Source: Lepturacanthus savala (lineage: Eukaryota > Chordata > Actinopteri > Scombriformes > Trichiuridae). Taken from it: a DNA stretch of 64,000 nt. The notes beneath the pieces were generated by a model. It saw only the letters and a list, made by a program, of their open reading frames with translations. It was not told where the DNA came from and did not search any database. The position numbers and the translations under genes are program-made. Below, piece after piece: positions 22,815-35,610 of this stretch. The stretch covers positions 33,487,488 through 33,551,487 of the forward strand of contig CM060465.1 of the NCBI GenBank assembly GCA_030544235.1. The letters run 5' to 3'. The first letter of the stretch is position 1, and every line of letters starts with the position of its first letter.

Positions 22815-24515
22815 TTTTCTTTCGACTCACCTGTTCTCTATTACATCCCTTGTTTCCTTTGTGCCTGATTGAAAGAACAACTCCTCATGTTTCCACTTCT
22901 TCCCCCATGTTTGGATATAATTCGTCATGCTTGATTTTCACTGAGACACGACCGGAGTTTGGTTCTCTTCCAGTTCCTTTTTTGGAATTGTGCGCATTTG
23001 CCGGTTTGGCCCGTCCAGAGTGGGTAAAGGGTGCAGTGGAACCAATTACAGCGATGGGTTCTGTGTGCGGGGAGCGTGTCGTGGCGGTACTGGGTGTGAT
23101 GGCTTTTTAATGGGACTGAGCCACAGTCACAGATGTAAATGCTTGTTGTTTTTTGGTGATTGCGACGGTCAGTGTGTGATGCTGCGGGGCCAGCGGCGCG
23201 CATTCCACTTGCATCTGTGACTGATTGTGAAGATCAAGCAGCGCTCACAGCCAAACAGTTTCCCACTAGTAGTTTAAATCATTTTTTTGTTCCAATGATT
23301 TATAATTACATTGCCAAGATTTTTTTTTGCAAAAACCCAAAAATGAATAAAAAGGCCTATATTCAAGGTCTGACACTTGCTGTTGGGGTTAAGTGGCTGC
23401 ACCTTCATGTGGTTGTCACAATTCTCTTTAGTTGTTTTTGGCGGTTTTAACCAAGTGCAAGAAGAGACTTAAATAACCTGTGTTTTCATTTCCCACACTC
23501 ATAATTGATGTGGAAGTTGTTTGCTTATTCATAGTGGTGGAGTTGGAAAACAAAGACTTTTTTTTTTTTAACTATTCTTAGGATGTTGTCTCTTGAGTAA
23601 TGAAAGTGTCCTGCCTTCCCTGTCTGTGGAGCCAGTGTGTGATCCTGCGTCAGACTGGGGGCTGAACAGCAAATGTTATGGCCAGGGCCATTAGCCACAT
23701 CTCTGTGTTCGTGCTGCTGGCTCCTCCTGATAGCTCAAGTATTTTTCTGCTTATTAACCATACTGTCGTATGCTCTTTTGTAAGGATGCACATTAATCTA
23801 AGTGCACACCAGTACATTATAATTCTCTCCAGCAGCACACATTGAACTACAAGTGCCTTGATCCGGTAAGAAATGAACTAGAGAATGCCGGCGCACTACT
23901 TCCCCGCTTAGCTCGGGTGCAGACTATCGAAGAGGTGATTTGTATTCGTGCAGCCTTGCAGTCCCTTACCCTGTTTGCACGAGTCAATCTGGACAGGGGG
24001 GGTTGTTATCAGAGGGCCTGAATGAAACAGCTGCCTAGCACTCTTCAGCACAACTCTGTTCAAGTCCTTCCACGCCTTTGAAAATGTTGTGTTCTCGTCC
24101 CGTCGTATCGGACACGGTGCTCGCTAATGACTCCTGGCTCTGATCCCAGCCGTATCCTAACATTCTGAACCCGGCTTTTGGGTTGCGTCAGACCTCTCTC
24201 ACAACTGTGAGACTTACCTGGATCATGCCAGCCAGCAGTGGTTTTTCCACAGCGTTTGAGGGGGGGTAAACCCTTACCCTGTGGACTGCATCGGGAAGGG
24301 GAAGGCTAACCAACACGCTAATATTTAGTGACAAGAGGGTTTCAGCAAAGCCCTGTGGGTAAGCCGCACCAGGTTTTCCGCTTCCCAAATCGCAGAGTCA
24401 CATGGAAATGTCTTTTCCTCCTGCTTTGCCACTGCCCTCTCGCTGCCCTTGACTCCGGGAGGTGCTTTTGAGAACAGGTACGCACACAGACTAGTCAGAT
24501 CCACATAGACAGAAA
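22815..24515. other. Non-coding DNA, no gene seen
   Basis: The interval 23835-24200 is of mixed composition with CpGs and no simple repeats (for example ATTCGTGCAGCC around 23945), so it could be a conserved element. Frames here are short and unsupported by splice sites. Confidence 0.35.
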
Positions 24516-25829
24516 TAGGGTTGCAAAAGGGGTGGAAAATTCCTGGTCAGTTTCCAGAAACTTTCCATGGTAAGTTAGGCTGGGGAATTTTGGAAATCTT
24601 TATATTTATCTGACTCTTATACAGCAGATTTATTTTTCCGTGGAGTGAAGAAACTCTTGTCTGCTGAATGTTTAGAGCCTTGATGAAAATTTTGGCACTT
24701 TTGAAATATGCTGCCACCTTTTTTTTTGTAGCATTCTTCATGTTTTTCCACAATATTCACACATATACAAAGACTTTCCTTCAACATCAGCTTGTTGTTA
24801 GAAATGTTTCCACACATCAGATTGTGAACGTGGTATTTTTCTGCAGAATATAATAACCAAAAAGCTTGGCATGAACAGAAATATAGTTATAGCTAGACAG
24901 CTGGAATGGTCTTCAAAATACTTGACAATTGATGTGTAAATTCTTGTATGAAGGTCAATGCAATGAAAAACAGCTAACTCTGCTTCTAACTTAGCTAGCT
25001 GCTCTATGAATACATCTTAATATTTGCACTATCTATCTATATATATATACACCCCATGATATCATCTATCAAAACTTACCTGACTTTAGATAGTCTGTGG
25101 CCTTAAATGCGAGGCTTCAATAGTCTTGCTTTAGGACTGAGGAGTGTAATTGCTTTAAATCTGGTTGTTTCAGCCAAGATTATGCTGCAATATATTTTCT
25201 AAAACTATATTTAAGTTTCCTGTTAAAGGGCCTGCATAACACTTTTCAAATTTTCCCATATACAGTACAGGCCAAAAGTTTGGACACACCTTCTCGTTTT
25301 CTTTATTTTCCATTGTAGATTCTCACTGAAGGCATCAAAAATATGAATGAACACATGTTTATGGTGTTATGTACTTCACAAAAAAAAGTGAAATAACTGA
25401 AAACATGTTTTATATTCTAGTTTCTTCAAAATAGTCACCCTTTGCTCTGATTACTGCTTTGCACACTCTTGGTATTCTCTTGATGAACTACCATTTAAGG
25501 CAGTCACCTGGACTGGTTTTCACTTCATAGTTGTGCCTTATCAGAGTTAATTAGTGGAATTTCTTGCTTTGTCAATCAGAGCAATGGGTGGCTATTTAGA
25601 AGAAACTAGAATATAAAACATGTTTCAGTTATTTCACCTTTTTTGTTAAGTATCTTACACCATAAACGTGTTCATTCATAGTTTCGATGCCTTCAGTGAG
25701 TAACACATTGAATGAGAAGGTGTGTCCAAACTTTTGGCCTGTACTGTATTTCCGTTAATTTCCATTTATTCCTGCTAATTCCCATGGAATCCTTCCATCT
25801 TTGAAAACTCATGGAATTTTGCAACCCTA
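24516..25829 (+). mobile_element. hAT-like element, family 3, full length, interrupted by a Tc1-like element
   Basis: Starts TAGGGTTGCAAAAGGGGTGG and ends ATTTTGCAACCCTA, so the ends form an inverted repeat of the hAT TAGGG type. Host sequence is broken at 25261-25748 by a Tc1-like miniature and resumes with TTTCCGTTAATTTCC. No 8-bp duplication is visible at the outer edges (GACAGAAA left, GCCTTGGT right), so one flank may have been rearranged. No transposase frame was found. Confidence 0.82.
25263..25746 (+). mobile_element. Tc1/mariner-like miniature element, family T2, with TA duplication
   Basis: Left end CAGTACAGGCCAAAAGTTTG and right end CAAACTTTTGGCCTGTACTG are a perfect 20-bp inverted repeat, extended inward by GACACACCTTCTC and GAGAAGGTGTGTC. 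Both edges are flanked by TA, the target duplicated by Tc1/mariner elements. About 484 bp; the transposase gene expected in the middle is deleted (junction near TTGATGAACTACCATTTAAG). The right half also carries TTCAGTTATTTCACC matching the left GTGAAATAACTGAA, extending the inverted pairing deep inside. Confidence 0.95.
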
Positions 25830-26871
25830 GCCTTGGTGTGCCACCTTTTATTTGTGATGTAACTCGCTTCCTCCCACTGTCCATGCTTGTCTGAGCCAGG
25901 TCATAAACCACCTCCCACCCCCCCTCTTCTCAGACCCGTGTGTGTTTTCCTGTAATGCAGCCTAAGCCTTTTGTTCAGAAGGGTATTAGCCTATATTTGT
26001 GAGCGTGGGTGCTTTGTCATTCAGACCTGGGAATGGCTGCTCCAGATGGGTGATTAGTCACTGTGTGCATGTGTCTTTGAGAGCGGCTGTTATGTGTATA
26101 GAACCTGAGATCGCCGTGATTACAAGGCAATGACATCGACAATCTAAATGAAGATGAAACACCTTTGTATTTCTGCTTGTCATGTCTGTACCTGTGCATA
26201 CGTGTACATCTCAGCATGGGTTTTTTATCATCTTAATAGCTTTCATCCCCATTTCTGTACTCTCATCTCCAATATACAATCTCATCTGTAGCTCTGACTC
26301 GGCTAGCTGGGCTTTCATCAGGGAATTGGAGCACAGCTCTTATGCCTGTAGGTTGCCGTAATGATAGCTTTTACACAAAAAAAGCCCAGCTGTTTGCTCA
26401 CAAAGTATGAGAATGAAAATTGAGGAGGAAGAGGAGGATGAGCGCGTCAGCAGCCATCTATTGTACAGCTGCGGTCTCCTACAATTTCACAGAGCAGACC
26501 TAACAAAAGCAAGAACACGTGCACCATGAAAGATTAATTGGCTGCTGTTAGCTCTAACTCTCATCATCACCTGCAGCGGAGAAGGTTGGGAATACAGAAA
26601 ATGACATGTTACCTGGTGTTGGAGAGAATAATAAGCCACCAGGGAGAAAGGCGTTTTTCTGTCTATTTTTTTTTTCTTACAGACTGACAAAAAGTTTCCC
26701 GAAAACCCGGCACGTCAAAGTAGAAATTGAAGCATAAATGGCGTCGTTTTGTGTTTTCACCTGGTCTAGTTAGCGCGGGGACGGCTCATCAGCTGGCACT
26801 GATTGTACTGTGGACATGGTTAACAGCCCCTGTAGAGGATCTGTGAGTAAGCATGCATGCAAGTGTGAAGC

Positions 26872-26902
<31 letters not shown>

Positions 26903-28109
26903 GACCACTGTCCAGACACATCTGCCCAGCTTTAATTAGTTTTGCCTGGCACAGGGACCGACCGGTCTCTCTGGTGTTTAATAATAGCCCAGACAGTGTA
27001 CATTTATCAAGGTCTAAATACAGCTGAAGGAATCGCTCGTTCATTTTGTCCGAAATCACTTTTAAAGTGATTATGCTCTTTTTATTTTCTGAAGCCGGTT
27101 GCAGAGAAACCTCCTGTTGCCCCCTGTGTGTGTTGAGGCTTGTTAAAAGACAATTCTCCTCCTCTCATCACATCTCAGTCCTCCTCTCCCGACCCTTTCA
27201 ATTACCTCCACTTTTCTCTCTTCTCACTTTTCATTTTTCTCCAGTCATCATTGTATTAATATGTCATGCGCGTGACCCAAATTTCCAGGCCCCCTTTTTT
27301 TTTTTGAGTGTTTCCAGGCTCTCCCCCTCTGCTCTTTTTGATCAGAGCCGTGATGGTGAGAAGTATCCCTGGCAGAGAGACCGAGGCCATGTTTCGTTGT
27401 CTCCTCAATCAGAATCAGTGAGCGCTCCCCGGGAGCAAACAGACCCACTCTGGAAAAAAAAATGCCTCCTCCTCCAAAGTGTCTCTCCTGTCCCCCTTCT
27501 CTCTCCTGACTGCAGTGGTTTCTAATCAGGGCAGGAGGCTTTCACTGATGAACCAATACGAGCTGACAGACATCCTCCCCTCCCTTAACCTATTTTCTCC
27601 TTCTTCTTCCCCTCCATCCCTTCACATCTGTGGATGTTACCTGACGAGACTCATTTGTCAACCCCCCTCCCTCCTCCACGGCCCTTCTCCCTCCATCTGC
27701 CTTGCCCCCGCCACCTGATCCCTCCCTCCTGTTGGTCCACCGGTGTGCCAACAGAGCACACAGTGTGTGTGCTAGTGTGTGTTGGAGTGTGTGTGGAGTC
27801 TGAAGAGACAGAAAGTAAACTGAGCAGAACAGAGGTGCGTACAGGTGCAGCTCCTCTCGCCGCCCAAGGGACGGCTGTCAAATTCTCTTCAGCGCGGCCC
27901 TTTTCCTTTTTGTATCATCGGCACCGTGGCCTTGCTACATCTCACTCTGCTTTTAGCTCATGTCTGGCAAAACGCACTTTTTTTTTCTTTTTTCAGGACC
28001 CAGGGTTTTGCCTCGAGGGGGTGCCGTACCCGCCGGGAGCTTCCCCCCTCCGGCTGCTGCTCCAGCTGCTGCTCTTCATCGCTCTCTGTGTTTAACTCTG
28101 GTGCTTTTG
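25830..28109. other. Non-coding DNA, no gene seen
   Basis: Holds a (GT)n microsatellite at 26872-26900 and long CT-rich stretches (27130-27250, 27480-27730). The several overlapping frames on both strands at 27000-28100 are low-complexity and I do not count them as genes. Confidence 0.35.
26872..26900. repeat. (GT)n microsatellite
   Basis: About 14 GT units. Confidence 0.97.
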
Positions 28110-28196
28110 CGTTGTACGGATATTGTTTTTGTTTTTATCGCAGACTTACTACAAGGACAATTTCCCCATAAGGGATAATAAAGATTTCTACTACTA
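28110..28196 (+). repeat. Non-LTR retroposon 3' tail
   Basis: Contains GACAATTTCCCCATAAGGGA followed by TAATAAAGATTTCTACTACT. The 'atttccc...gggataataaag' hairpin next to a short tail repeat is the 3' end of common fish LINE families. Nothing of the coding region is present, so this is a heavily 5'-truncated copy. Confidence 0.7.
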
Positions 28197-29287
<1,091 letters not shown>

Positions 29288-29397
29288 AGGCTTAGTCCAA
29301 AAACATATGCACAAGTGATTCTACCTCTCAGGCTGCAGCGCTTTTCCATCTCTTCATAAATATTTGAATGACAATTGCACCGGTCGAAACACTTAAC

Positions 29398-29945
29398 ATG
29401 CAGCTCTGGAAAAAAAATAAAAGACCACTGCATTTATTATTTCTTTTTACACCTAAACTCTATTGAAATCCTCTGGAATGTGATCAAGAGGAAGATGGAT
29501 GGTCACAAGCCATTAAACAAAGCTGAGCTACTTCAGTTCTTGCACCAGGATGGAATAAAGTCACCCAAGAACAATGGTAAAGACTGTGGAGAGCATGATA
29601 AGATGCATGAAAGCTGGGATTAATAAGGGTTATTGCATCAAATATTGATTTCTGAACTCTTCTTAAGTATAAACATTAGCAAAATGTTGTTTTAATATGA
29701 ATTTGATCTTGTTTCTTTGCATTGTTTGAGGTCTGAAAACCGTCTTTTATGTTATTTTGCTCATTTGTCATTTTCTGCAAATAAATGCTGTAAATGATAA
29801 TATTTTTATTTGGAATATGGTGGAAATATTGTCAGTAGTTTATAAACTCAAACTAAAATGTTCCTTTTGCCCAAACACATTCCTATAAGTAGTAAAATCA
29901 GAGAAACTGATTTTGCTGTGGTCTCTTATTAGAGCTCTATTATCT
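29398..29945 (+). mobile_element. Tc1-like element remnant, family T3
   Basis: The left edge CAGCTCTGGAAAAAAAATAA then AAGACCACTGCA pairs loosely with the right edge TGCTGTGGTCTCTTATTAGA then GCTCTATTA. The right side includes AGAGAAACTGATTTTGCTGTG, typical of this family's inverted repeat. A piece of transposase lies inside (29447-29623). The N-terminal two thirds of the transposase and most of the left inverted repeat are deleted. Confidence 0.85.
29447..29623 (+). pseudogene. Tc1 transposase C-terminal fragment
   Basis: The translation begins HLNSIEILWNVIKRKMDG and continues HKPLNKAELLQFL. In Tc1 transposases the end of the DDE catalytic domain reads 'SPDLNPIE.LW..lK....', with the catalytic Asp/Glu of the third motif in the 'LNPIE' block; here the pattern is HLNSIE. 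A normal protein is about 340 residues, and only about 58 are left, shifting frame before its usual end. It cannot be active. Confidence 0.85.
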
Positions 29946-30465
29946 ATTTTTTTGTTTTGGGTAATTGTATCATTGTATCATGAAAAGCCCCTCGTCTCAG
30001 GCTACAGTTTGTGTCAGTCGGCTCTGGATTGATGGACGGTCAATTCCAGCAGCGGGAGATAATCACAGCATGTCAGCCTCCACCGATCCAAAGTCTTATC
30101 TGTGTCTGGCCACTGCCAGCGTGCCACAAATGACCACGGGGACGCACCGTTCTCTTTATTGTTCCAAAGCCCGGAGGGGGAGAGAATGTGTTTGTGTATT
30201 AAGGACGTTGGCTTTTACAGGCTGGAGTGTCTGCATGAACACCTTCACATGAAGTCCACCTGAGAAACTCCCCTCTCTGTGCTCTCAGAGGTTCTTTCCC
30301 CTTTTCCTCTGAGGTGTCTGGCACTTTTTTTTTTCCATCAGTCCTTCAAGGCCCTGTGAAATAGAAGCCTTTTGAAAAGGTAAGTAGGCTGTATGACATA
30401 AAAATAAGCCTGTTTTAATTTGGATTTCAGTGCATTTCTGTGCATTCTACTGACTTATTACACAT
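29946..30465. other. Non-coding DNA, no gene seen
   Basis: Mixed-composition sequence at about 29985-30180 (free of repeats), then CT-rich. No exon-like frame. Confidence 0.35.
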
Positions 30466-30652
30466 CCACCTGTTAGTTTACAGCAGCACCAGCAACTCTA
30501 CATTGATAGAAATGTTGAAAATTAATATTCATTATACACATTTTTACAGCATTGGAATATGTCATTTTACATTTTCATGCATTTTTAGAAAAGCTCCAGG
30601 GAGCCACTGTAGGGGCACTAAAGGGCCGCGGGTTGCCGACCTCTGCCCTGAC
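30466..30652. repeat. Possible hAT-like fragment
   Basis: The right side contains GGAGCCACTGTAGGGGCACT then AAAGGGCCGCGGGTTGCCGA and CCTCTG. The 'gccgcgggttgccgac' phrase is one I associate with the end of a frequent fish hAT-type repeat. The left edge is not visible, so coordinates are approximate. Confidence 0.5.
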
Positions 30653-32314
30653 CTAGACTTAATAATACATGATTTTTCAAGGCTTCTAAAAGTGAAGTTT
30701 GCTTTTGCAAATGTTCAAAATTTTTGCGGTTTGAACAATCCGATTTAAACCAAATCCTTACATTTGATTGGTCCACAGGAAAGTGGGCAGGGCTCAGCTT
30801 TTAGTTCATTGGATTTAGTGAATTGGGTGACTTGTTTTGTAAAAAGTGCTGTAAAGGTGCAACATGAATCATTTTAAACTGTTAAAGGAAGAGAAAAACA
30901 GGCATTTTAATTAATTTTGATATACTTGTGTGGGTTTTTTTTCATATATTTTGGCGTATACCATGAGATACATTACAAAAATAATACAGGAACACAGGAT
31001 TTAATTTTGGGAAATGTATTAGGCCAATTTGAACATTCTTCACATGGCGTAAAGGTCATCATTCGCCCATGACTGTGACGGTACCCTCTGTTTGTGCATA
31101 GTAAGCATGTCATCCGTGCATGTGCTGGAAAAGCAAACAGGAATGTGTCTCATCTACTGTATGTATGCAGTGTATTCCTATTCTCATTAAGCTGTTGCTT
31201 TCCTTTTTTTCCAACTTCTTGTTTAGCAGCAGACAGGAACTCCTCAGCTGCATTCCTGCTGCAAAACGACCCTGTGTAAAAACAATGCCTGGATTGGTGT
31301 GAGCGTGTTGTGCCGGTGAGACAATGAAATACGATCCAGCAAGTCTGGGAAAACAGATTATTAAAAGCTGATCAGAGAGAAAAAGTAATGCTGCGCAGCG
31401 GTTTGTAATTCTTTGGGAATGGATTATTAAAGTCTGCGAATTTATCACGCTGCAACCCTGTCTGTTAGCGGGCACATGTGGAACATGTCTGTCCACAGAT
31501 CTCTGCAGAATGTATGATTGCGTTTCTGCAAGACCACAGCTGTCCACCGATGTGGAACACTGACAGCATTTAAAATCGAAAATGTAATTTAACTTGCCTG
31601 CAGCTTCAGGTTTGAATCCGACATCGTGCTACGATGCTTTGGGGTGTTTTTTTCTTTCTTCTTTTGATTAAGATCTTTTCTTTTACTTACACTTTCAAGC
31701 CCTATTGCTCCCACTGTTGTGTGATTAAGTAAAATTACGCCTCTTGAGTGTGCAGTACAAGAATGGACTTTGGCTAAAGTCTCCTTGTTTCTCGCTTCTG
31801 CTCTGCTGGCTAAAGGCCTTTGAGGGGTAATTTTTCCCAGAATGAGCTGCTAATTGTTGTCTAATGGAGAGCTGTTATAGCACGAAGTGGTAAAAAGCAG
31901 CCAGTTGGTGAGACTTGCTGTCTTTCCCGTGCGGGCTGATTACGCTGTCTAGTTAATGCACCTTCCCCAGATACAAATGGACGGTGGTTATTGCATCGGG
32001 GGAGACGGACAGTCTGTCAAAATCGCCCTCTCTAACAGACAAGAGAGAGATGGAACAGACTGAGAGAATATATTCTAGAGAGCCAATTTCACTGAGGGGG
32101 ATAGTGTGGTAGTGCAATTATGAAATATAGCTTTCTGTTTCAATAATGACCTTTTCTCCAACAAGCTATATATAGGCCAGAGTAAATGATTTAGAGTAAG
32201 GTCCATAGTGTTGTATAGATGATGGCTTTTAGCTTCTTACAGAGAGCAAAGACAATATAGGGCATTTAAACACTACACCTTCCTCTGTTCTGATGCTCTT
32301 TTATGTTATTTTTA
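30653..32314. other. Non-coding DNA, no gene seen
   Basis: AT-rich up to about 31060, then unique sequence of mixed composition. The interval 31760-32250 lacks repeats and could hold a conserved element. Confidence 0.35.
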
Positions 32315-32322
32315 GTTTGTAT

Positions 32323-32516
32323 TAGGGTTGGAAAGGGAGGTAAATTTCCAGAGTTTCCATGGGAAGTTAAGCTCTGGAATTATGGAAATATTCAACATAT
32401 ATATATATATATATCCCATAGTCATAGTCAATATTATCTATATATATATAGATATATATATATATCTATATATCTATATATATCTATATATATATATATC
32501 TATATATATCTATATC

Positions 32517-32548
<32 letters not shown>

Positions 32549-32805
32549 GTGTAATATTGACTATGGGATTGACTAGTGACTATGGGAATCATGAAGATGG
32601 GTGAATTTCCAAAAATGTTGAACTATCCCTTTAAATCTGATTGTTTTAGCCAAAATTGTGCTACAATACATTTTCCCCAATTATATATGTTTCCTGTTGA
32701 GGGCCAACCTTCAATTGTGTACATTTTGGATTTATTCCCGTATATTCCCATTAATTCCCATGGAAAGCTTCCAACTTTGAAAATTCCCAGGATTTTGCAA
32801 CCCTG
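32323..32805 (+). mobile_element. hAT-like element, family 3, with exact target duplication
   Basis: Starts TAGGGTTGGAAAGGGAGGTA and ends ATTTTGCAACCCTG. It is flanked by the identical octamer GTTTGTAT at 32315-32322 and 32806-32813, which defines the insertion precisely and supports hAT membership for the whole family. The interior (GGGTGAATTTCCAAAAATGT then TGAACTATCCCTTTAAA) matches 59460-59530 and differs from the copies at 22.5 and 24.5 kb, so there are at least two subfamilies. An AT microsatellite sits in the middle. No coding capacity. Confidence 0.92.
32395..32546. repeat. (TA)n/(TATC)n compound microsatellite within an inverted repeat
   Basis: Long runs of TATATC and TA. It is bracketed by CCCATAGTCATAGTCAATAT (32414-32433) on the left and ATATTGACTATGGG (about 32554-32567) on the right, which are inverted copies, so this stretch can form a large AT-rich cruciform. 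Confidence 0.9.
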
Positions 32806-32826
32806 GTTTGTATACCGGTTGTATAC

Positions 32827-32859
<33 letters not shown>

Positions 32860-33062
32860 AGTGCATACACATGTATTTGCTGGAATTGTACAGAAGGGAC
32901 ACTCATGTAGATCTGTTTTTCTTTCATCATAATTAATCACCAGAGAATCTCATTGTAGATGATTGTTTCATCCCAATGTTTGTTTTGATCCAAAAAAAAA
33001 AGTCTTATTCAGGAAAACTTGGGCTGCATATCACACATAAAAACCCAGAGAAACATGGTCTC
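32806..33062 (+). repeat. Segmental duplication, copy 1 (partner at 59660-59888)
   Basis: Starts at the target duplication of the hAT-like element and continues for about 250 bp of otherwise unique sequence: TTGTACAGAAGGGACACTC, ATAATTAATCACCAGAGAAT, CATTGTAGATGATTGTTTCA and GAAACATGGTCTC all recur at 59660-59888. A (GT)15 microsatellite (32829-32857) is present only in this copy. Because the flank is shared as well as the element, the match reflects duplication of the locus and not two independent insertions. Confidence 0.9.
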
Positions 33063-33649
33063 GGTGCTGCCGCCATTTGTGCCAAACACCCACAGTGGCT
33101 GCAGCACTGTTTAGTATGCATCTGTCTGGATAGATACTCAGAGGTGCTACAAGCCAGCAGCTCAGCCAGCAGCTCAGCCAGCGGCTCAGCCAAACTTGGG
33201 CGGAAGCTGGGATTGGGAACTCCTTCCTGACCTGCTGATACAAGAAACAGACACTGGTGGAATGTCAAAGCCGCTATAAAACTAGCAAACATGTTTGACT
33301 GAGTTCAAAGCACGGGCCTGACGTATTTAGGCTTAACTGCCTGAAAACAGTAATTACACATGCACATAATTATGTGTTAGCTTGGTGTGTGCTTACACTA
33401 CAGAAATACCACATATTTTTTTTACTAATTCATTAATTAATCATTTAAGTTTTTGAAATGTCAGAAAATTGAGACAAATGCTCAGAATCTTTTGTCTAAA
33501 GAGCCGTAAAACATCCCTAATTGATTCAGTTAACAAGCATATTCTACAAGAAGCAGGAATAAGTTAATATTTGGCATTTTTGACTTAACTAGATGTGTTC
33601 AAAGTAATCATTACAGCACTGTTCTGTTATCCTGTTCAATGCTGCATTC
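33063..33649. other. Non-coding DNA with a 12-bp tandem repeat
   Basis: Includes three and a third units of a 12-bp repeat, AGCCAGCAGCTC, at 33152-33191. The open frame on the minus strand here is produced by that repeat. Otherwise no feature. Confidence 0.6.
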
Positions 33650-33995
33650 TGTAATTTGTGTTCTGTTCTGTACAACAAATAGCAAATCTGTCGGTTCTGG
33701 ATGAGGAATCCTGTCTATTGCTCTACCCAAGGTTTCTTCTTCTTCTTTTTTTCCCTGTTAATGGTTATTTTTAAGGAGGTTTTTCCTCATTCATTTCGAG
33801 GGTCAATGACGGCTGATGTTGTATTGCTATTTAATCAAGTGAATTGTGATTTTTGGCTTAACAAATGAATCTATTTCATAATGAAAAACTTACCTGTTAA
33901 AGGTATAGTGTGTAGTTTCTAGCATCATCTAGTGGTGAGGATGCAGATTGCAACCAAATGATCAACTAATCAATCAATCGGTGGCAATGAAACTC
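33650..33995. repeat. Dispersed repeat fragments
   Basis: 33690-33800 contains GGTTCTGGATGAGGAATCCT and AAGGAGGTTTTTCCTCATTC, resembling the 'ctggttct....ggtttcttcctgttaaaagggagtttttcct' repeat common in fish 3' regions. 33897-33960 contains AAAGGTATAGTGTGTAGTTT then CTAGCATCATCTAGTGGTGA, resembling another frequent fish repeat. Both are recognised from memory only. Confidence 0.5.
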
Positions 33996-34647
33996 CAAAT
34001 GAAATTTCACATTTGTTACTTCTGATGAATCTCAGTATGATTCTGGACTGAACTGTGGAATGACTGTTTCGCTGAAATTCCGCATACTTGTTTCAGCTGT
34101 TGCTAATTTGTAAAAAGTTGTGGTATGAAGACTTTTCAGTCTGTAGTTGGTTTATAATCTCAGTAATTCGATGAATGCAGTCTATTTCATGTATTAACCA
34201 CCCTGACAGACAGGGGAACCCCCCTCTGTGATGCCACGGTACAGCCAGGCCCGACTCCACACACTTTTATTATCCTGATTGCCTGCAAAAGGTGGCGGAA
34301 CACGGAGTCCATTCATTCTGCCAGACAGCTTCATAAAGCGGCTGCCGATGGTTCCCAGTGGGGTCCTCATCAACGGCGCTGAGCAGTGAAGCGCCTCTGG
34401 ACTTTGCTCTCTCTCCTGCCGATAGACGGGGGGGGAAGCAGGGCCTGGTTGGGGAAAAACAAGATGGCCGCCAAGCAATAGGGATCTGTTGAGTGCCTCA
34501 TAAGGAGGTCATCCAGGAAGTAATGAGCTGAAACGCCGCAGTCGAGCAGTAGCTGTCGATCAGTTTCGACATTGTTGGTTTATAATGAGTCTGTCTGAGT
34601 CTGGGTAATAAGCAGCTGCATAACTAGGCAGCTTGGTGGAATTCTTC
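33996..34647. other. Non-coding DNA, candidate conserved element at 34200-34510
   Basis: A GC-balanced stretch with CpGs and no repeat (34200-34510) lies just before a LINE remnant. The minus-strand frame through it is short and has no splice context, so I do not call it coding. Confidence 0.3.
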
Positions 34648-34935
34648 TTCTTATTATTATTTAGTTTATTTGCCAGGGACCATATACAAAAACAACATTA
34701 ATCCCACGTAGTGGAGGAGATGCTTGGTATCAGATTTAGCCTCTGGCTATTTTCCATCTGGAGTCCCTGGACAGTTTGATACAAATGCCATAGAAAAATA
34801 AACAATAGAAAAAGTGCATAAAGAGTGAACAAGTACTTGCAGTGCAGGTACGGTGTTAAAGCATACAATCAATAGAAATTTATATAAAATGCATACAAAA
34901 ATGACTGAGATCACCATAATGCAGTTAGTGCTGAC

Positions 34936-35250
34936 CACAGCTTCAACAATTAGTTGCCAACGATCACATTAATCACCAATTATGTTGATAATTGATTTGA
35001 GTAATTTTTAAGAAGAAAATGTCCAAATTCTCTGATTCCAGCTTCTGAAATCTGATTATTTTCTGGTTTCTTTCGTCTCTATAATAGTAAACTGATAATC
35101 TTTAGGTAGTAGACTGTTGATCTGGACAAAAAAAAATACATTTTTGTTTGAATCTTCAGATTTGGGAAACAGCGATTGACATTTTACATAATTTTCTGAA
35201 ACAATCAATAGATTAATCAACTATTAAACTAGTTGTTGGTTGCAGCCCTA
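34936..35250 (-). mobile_element. hAT-like miniature element (family 4) with exact target duplication
   Basis: On the minus strand it starts TAGGGCTGCAACCAACAACT and ends near AATTGTTGAAGCTGTG, a decayed inverted repeat. It is flanked by the identical octamer GTGCTGAC at 34928-34935 and 35251-35258. The interior AAGAAAATGTCCAAATTCTC and TCTGGTTTCTTT recur in the copy at 51282-51887. It interrupts the 3' UTR of the LINE remnant, so it is younger than the LINE. Confidence 0.92.
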
Positions 35251-35295
35251 GTGCTGACAGTACTGGTTTCTTTAGAGCCACTTTTTTACATCCTC

Positions 35296-35481
35296 TTAGA
35301 AGCCGTTGTAGGTTGACTTGAGGTTGTTTTCTGTGTTACTGGGAAGTTTATTCCACTCCTTGATGATTTTAAAGGAGAACACAGTCTGGGAAAATGTAGA
35401 CTTTTCTGAGAGGATCATTACAGTCCCTCTCAAGGCAGACCTTAGAGCTCTGGTTCTTATCTCAGAGCAGGGGGGGTACAA
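35296..35481 (-). pseudogene. LINE open frame C-terminal fragment
   Basis: Translation includes TFSQTVFSFKIIKEWNKLPS. A block of the form 'f...a...WN.LP..i' close to the C-terminus is a familiar landmark of L2/jockey-type reverse transcriptase proteins. The fragment is 61 residues, and it cannot be joined to the upstream piece without crossing the foreign insertion at 35.6-36.0 kb. Confidence 0.7.
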
Positions 35482-35610
35482 AGGTTTGTAATGGAGGAGG
35501 GGCAGCAGAGTGGATTATTTTGAAACGAGGGTCAGAAAGGTTATTTAATTATCAATGTTCAATAAGTTGTATTTGCTAAGTATATTGCTATGGTGATACT
35601 ATCTAGATTG

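Noticed and set aside
22601..23110. 169-codon plus-strand frame
   Set aside because: It starts within the hAT-like repeat and runs into unique DNA; no conserved domain is visible.
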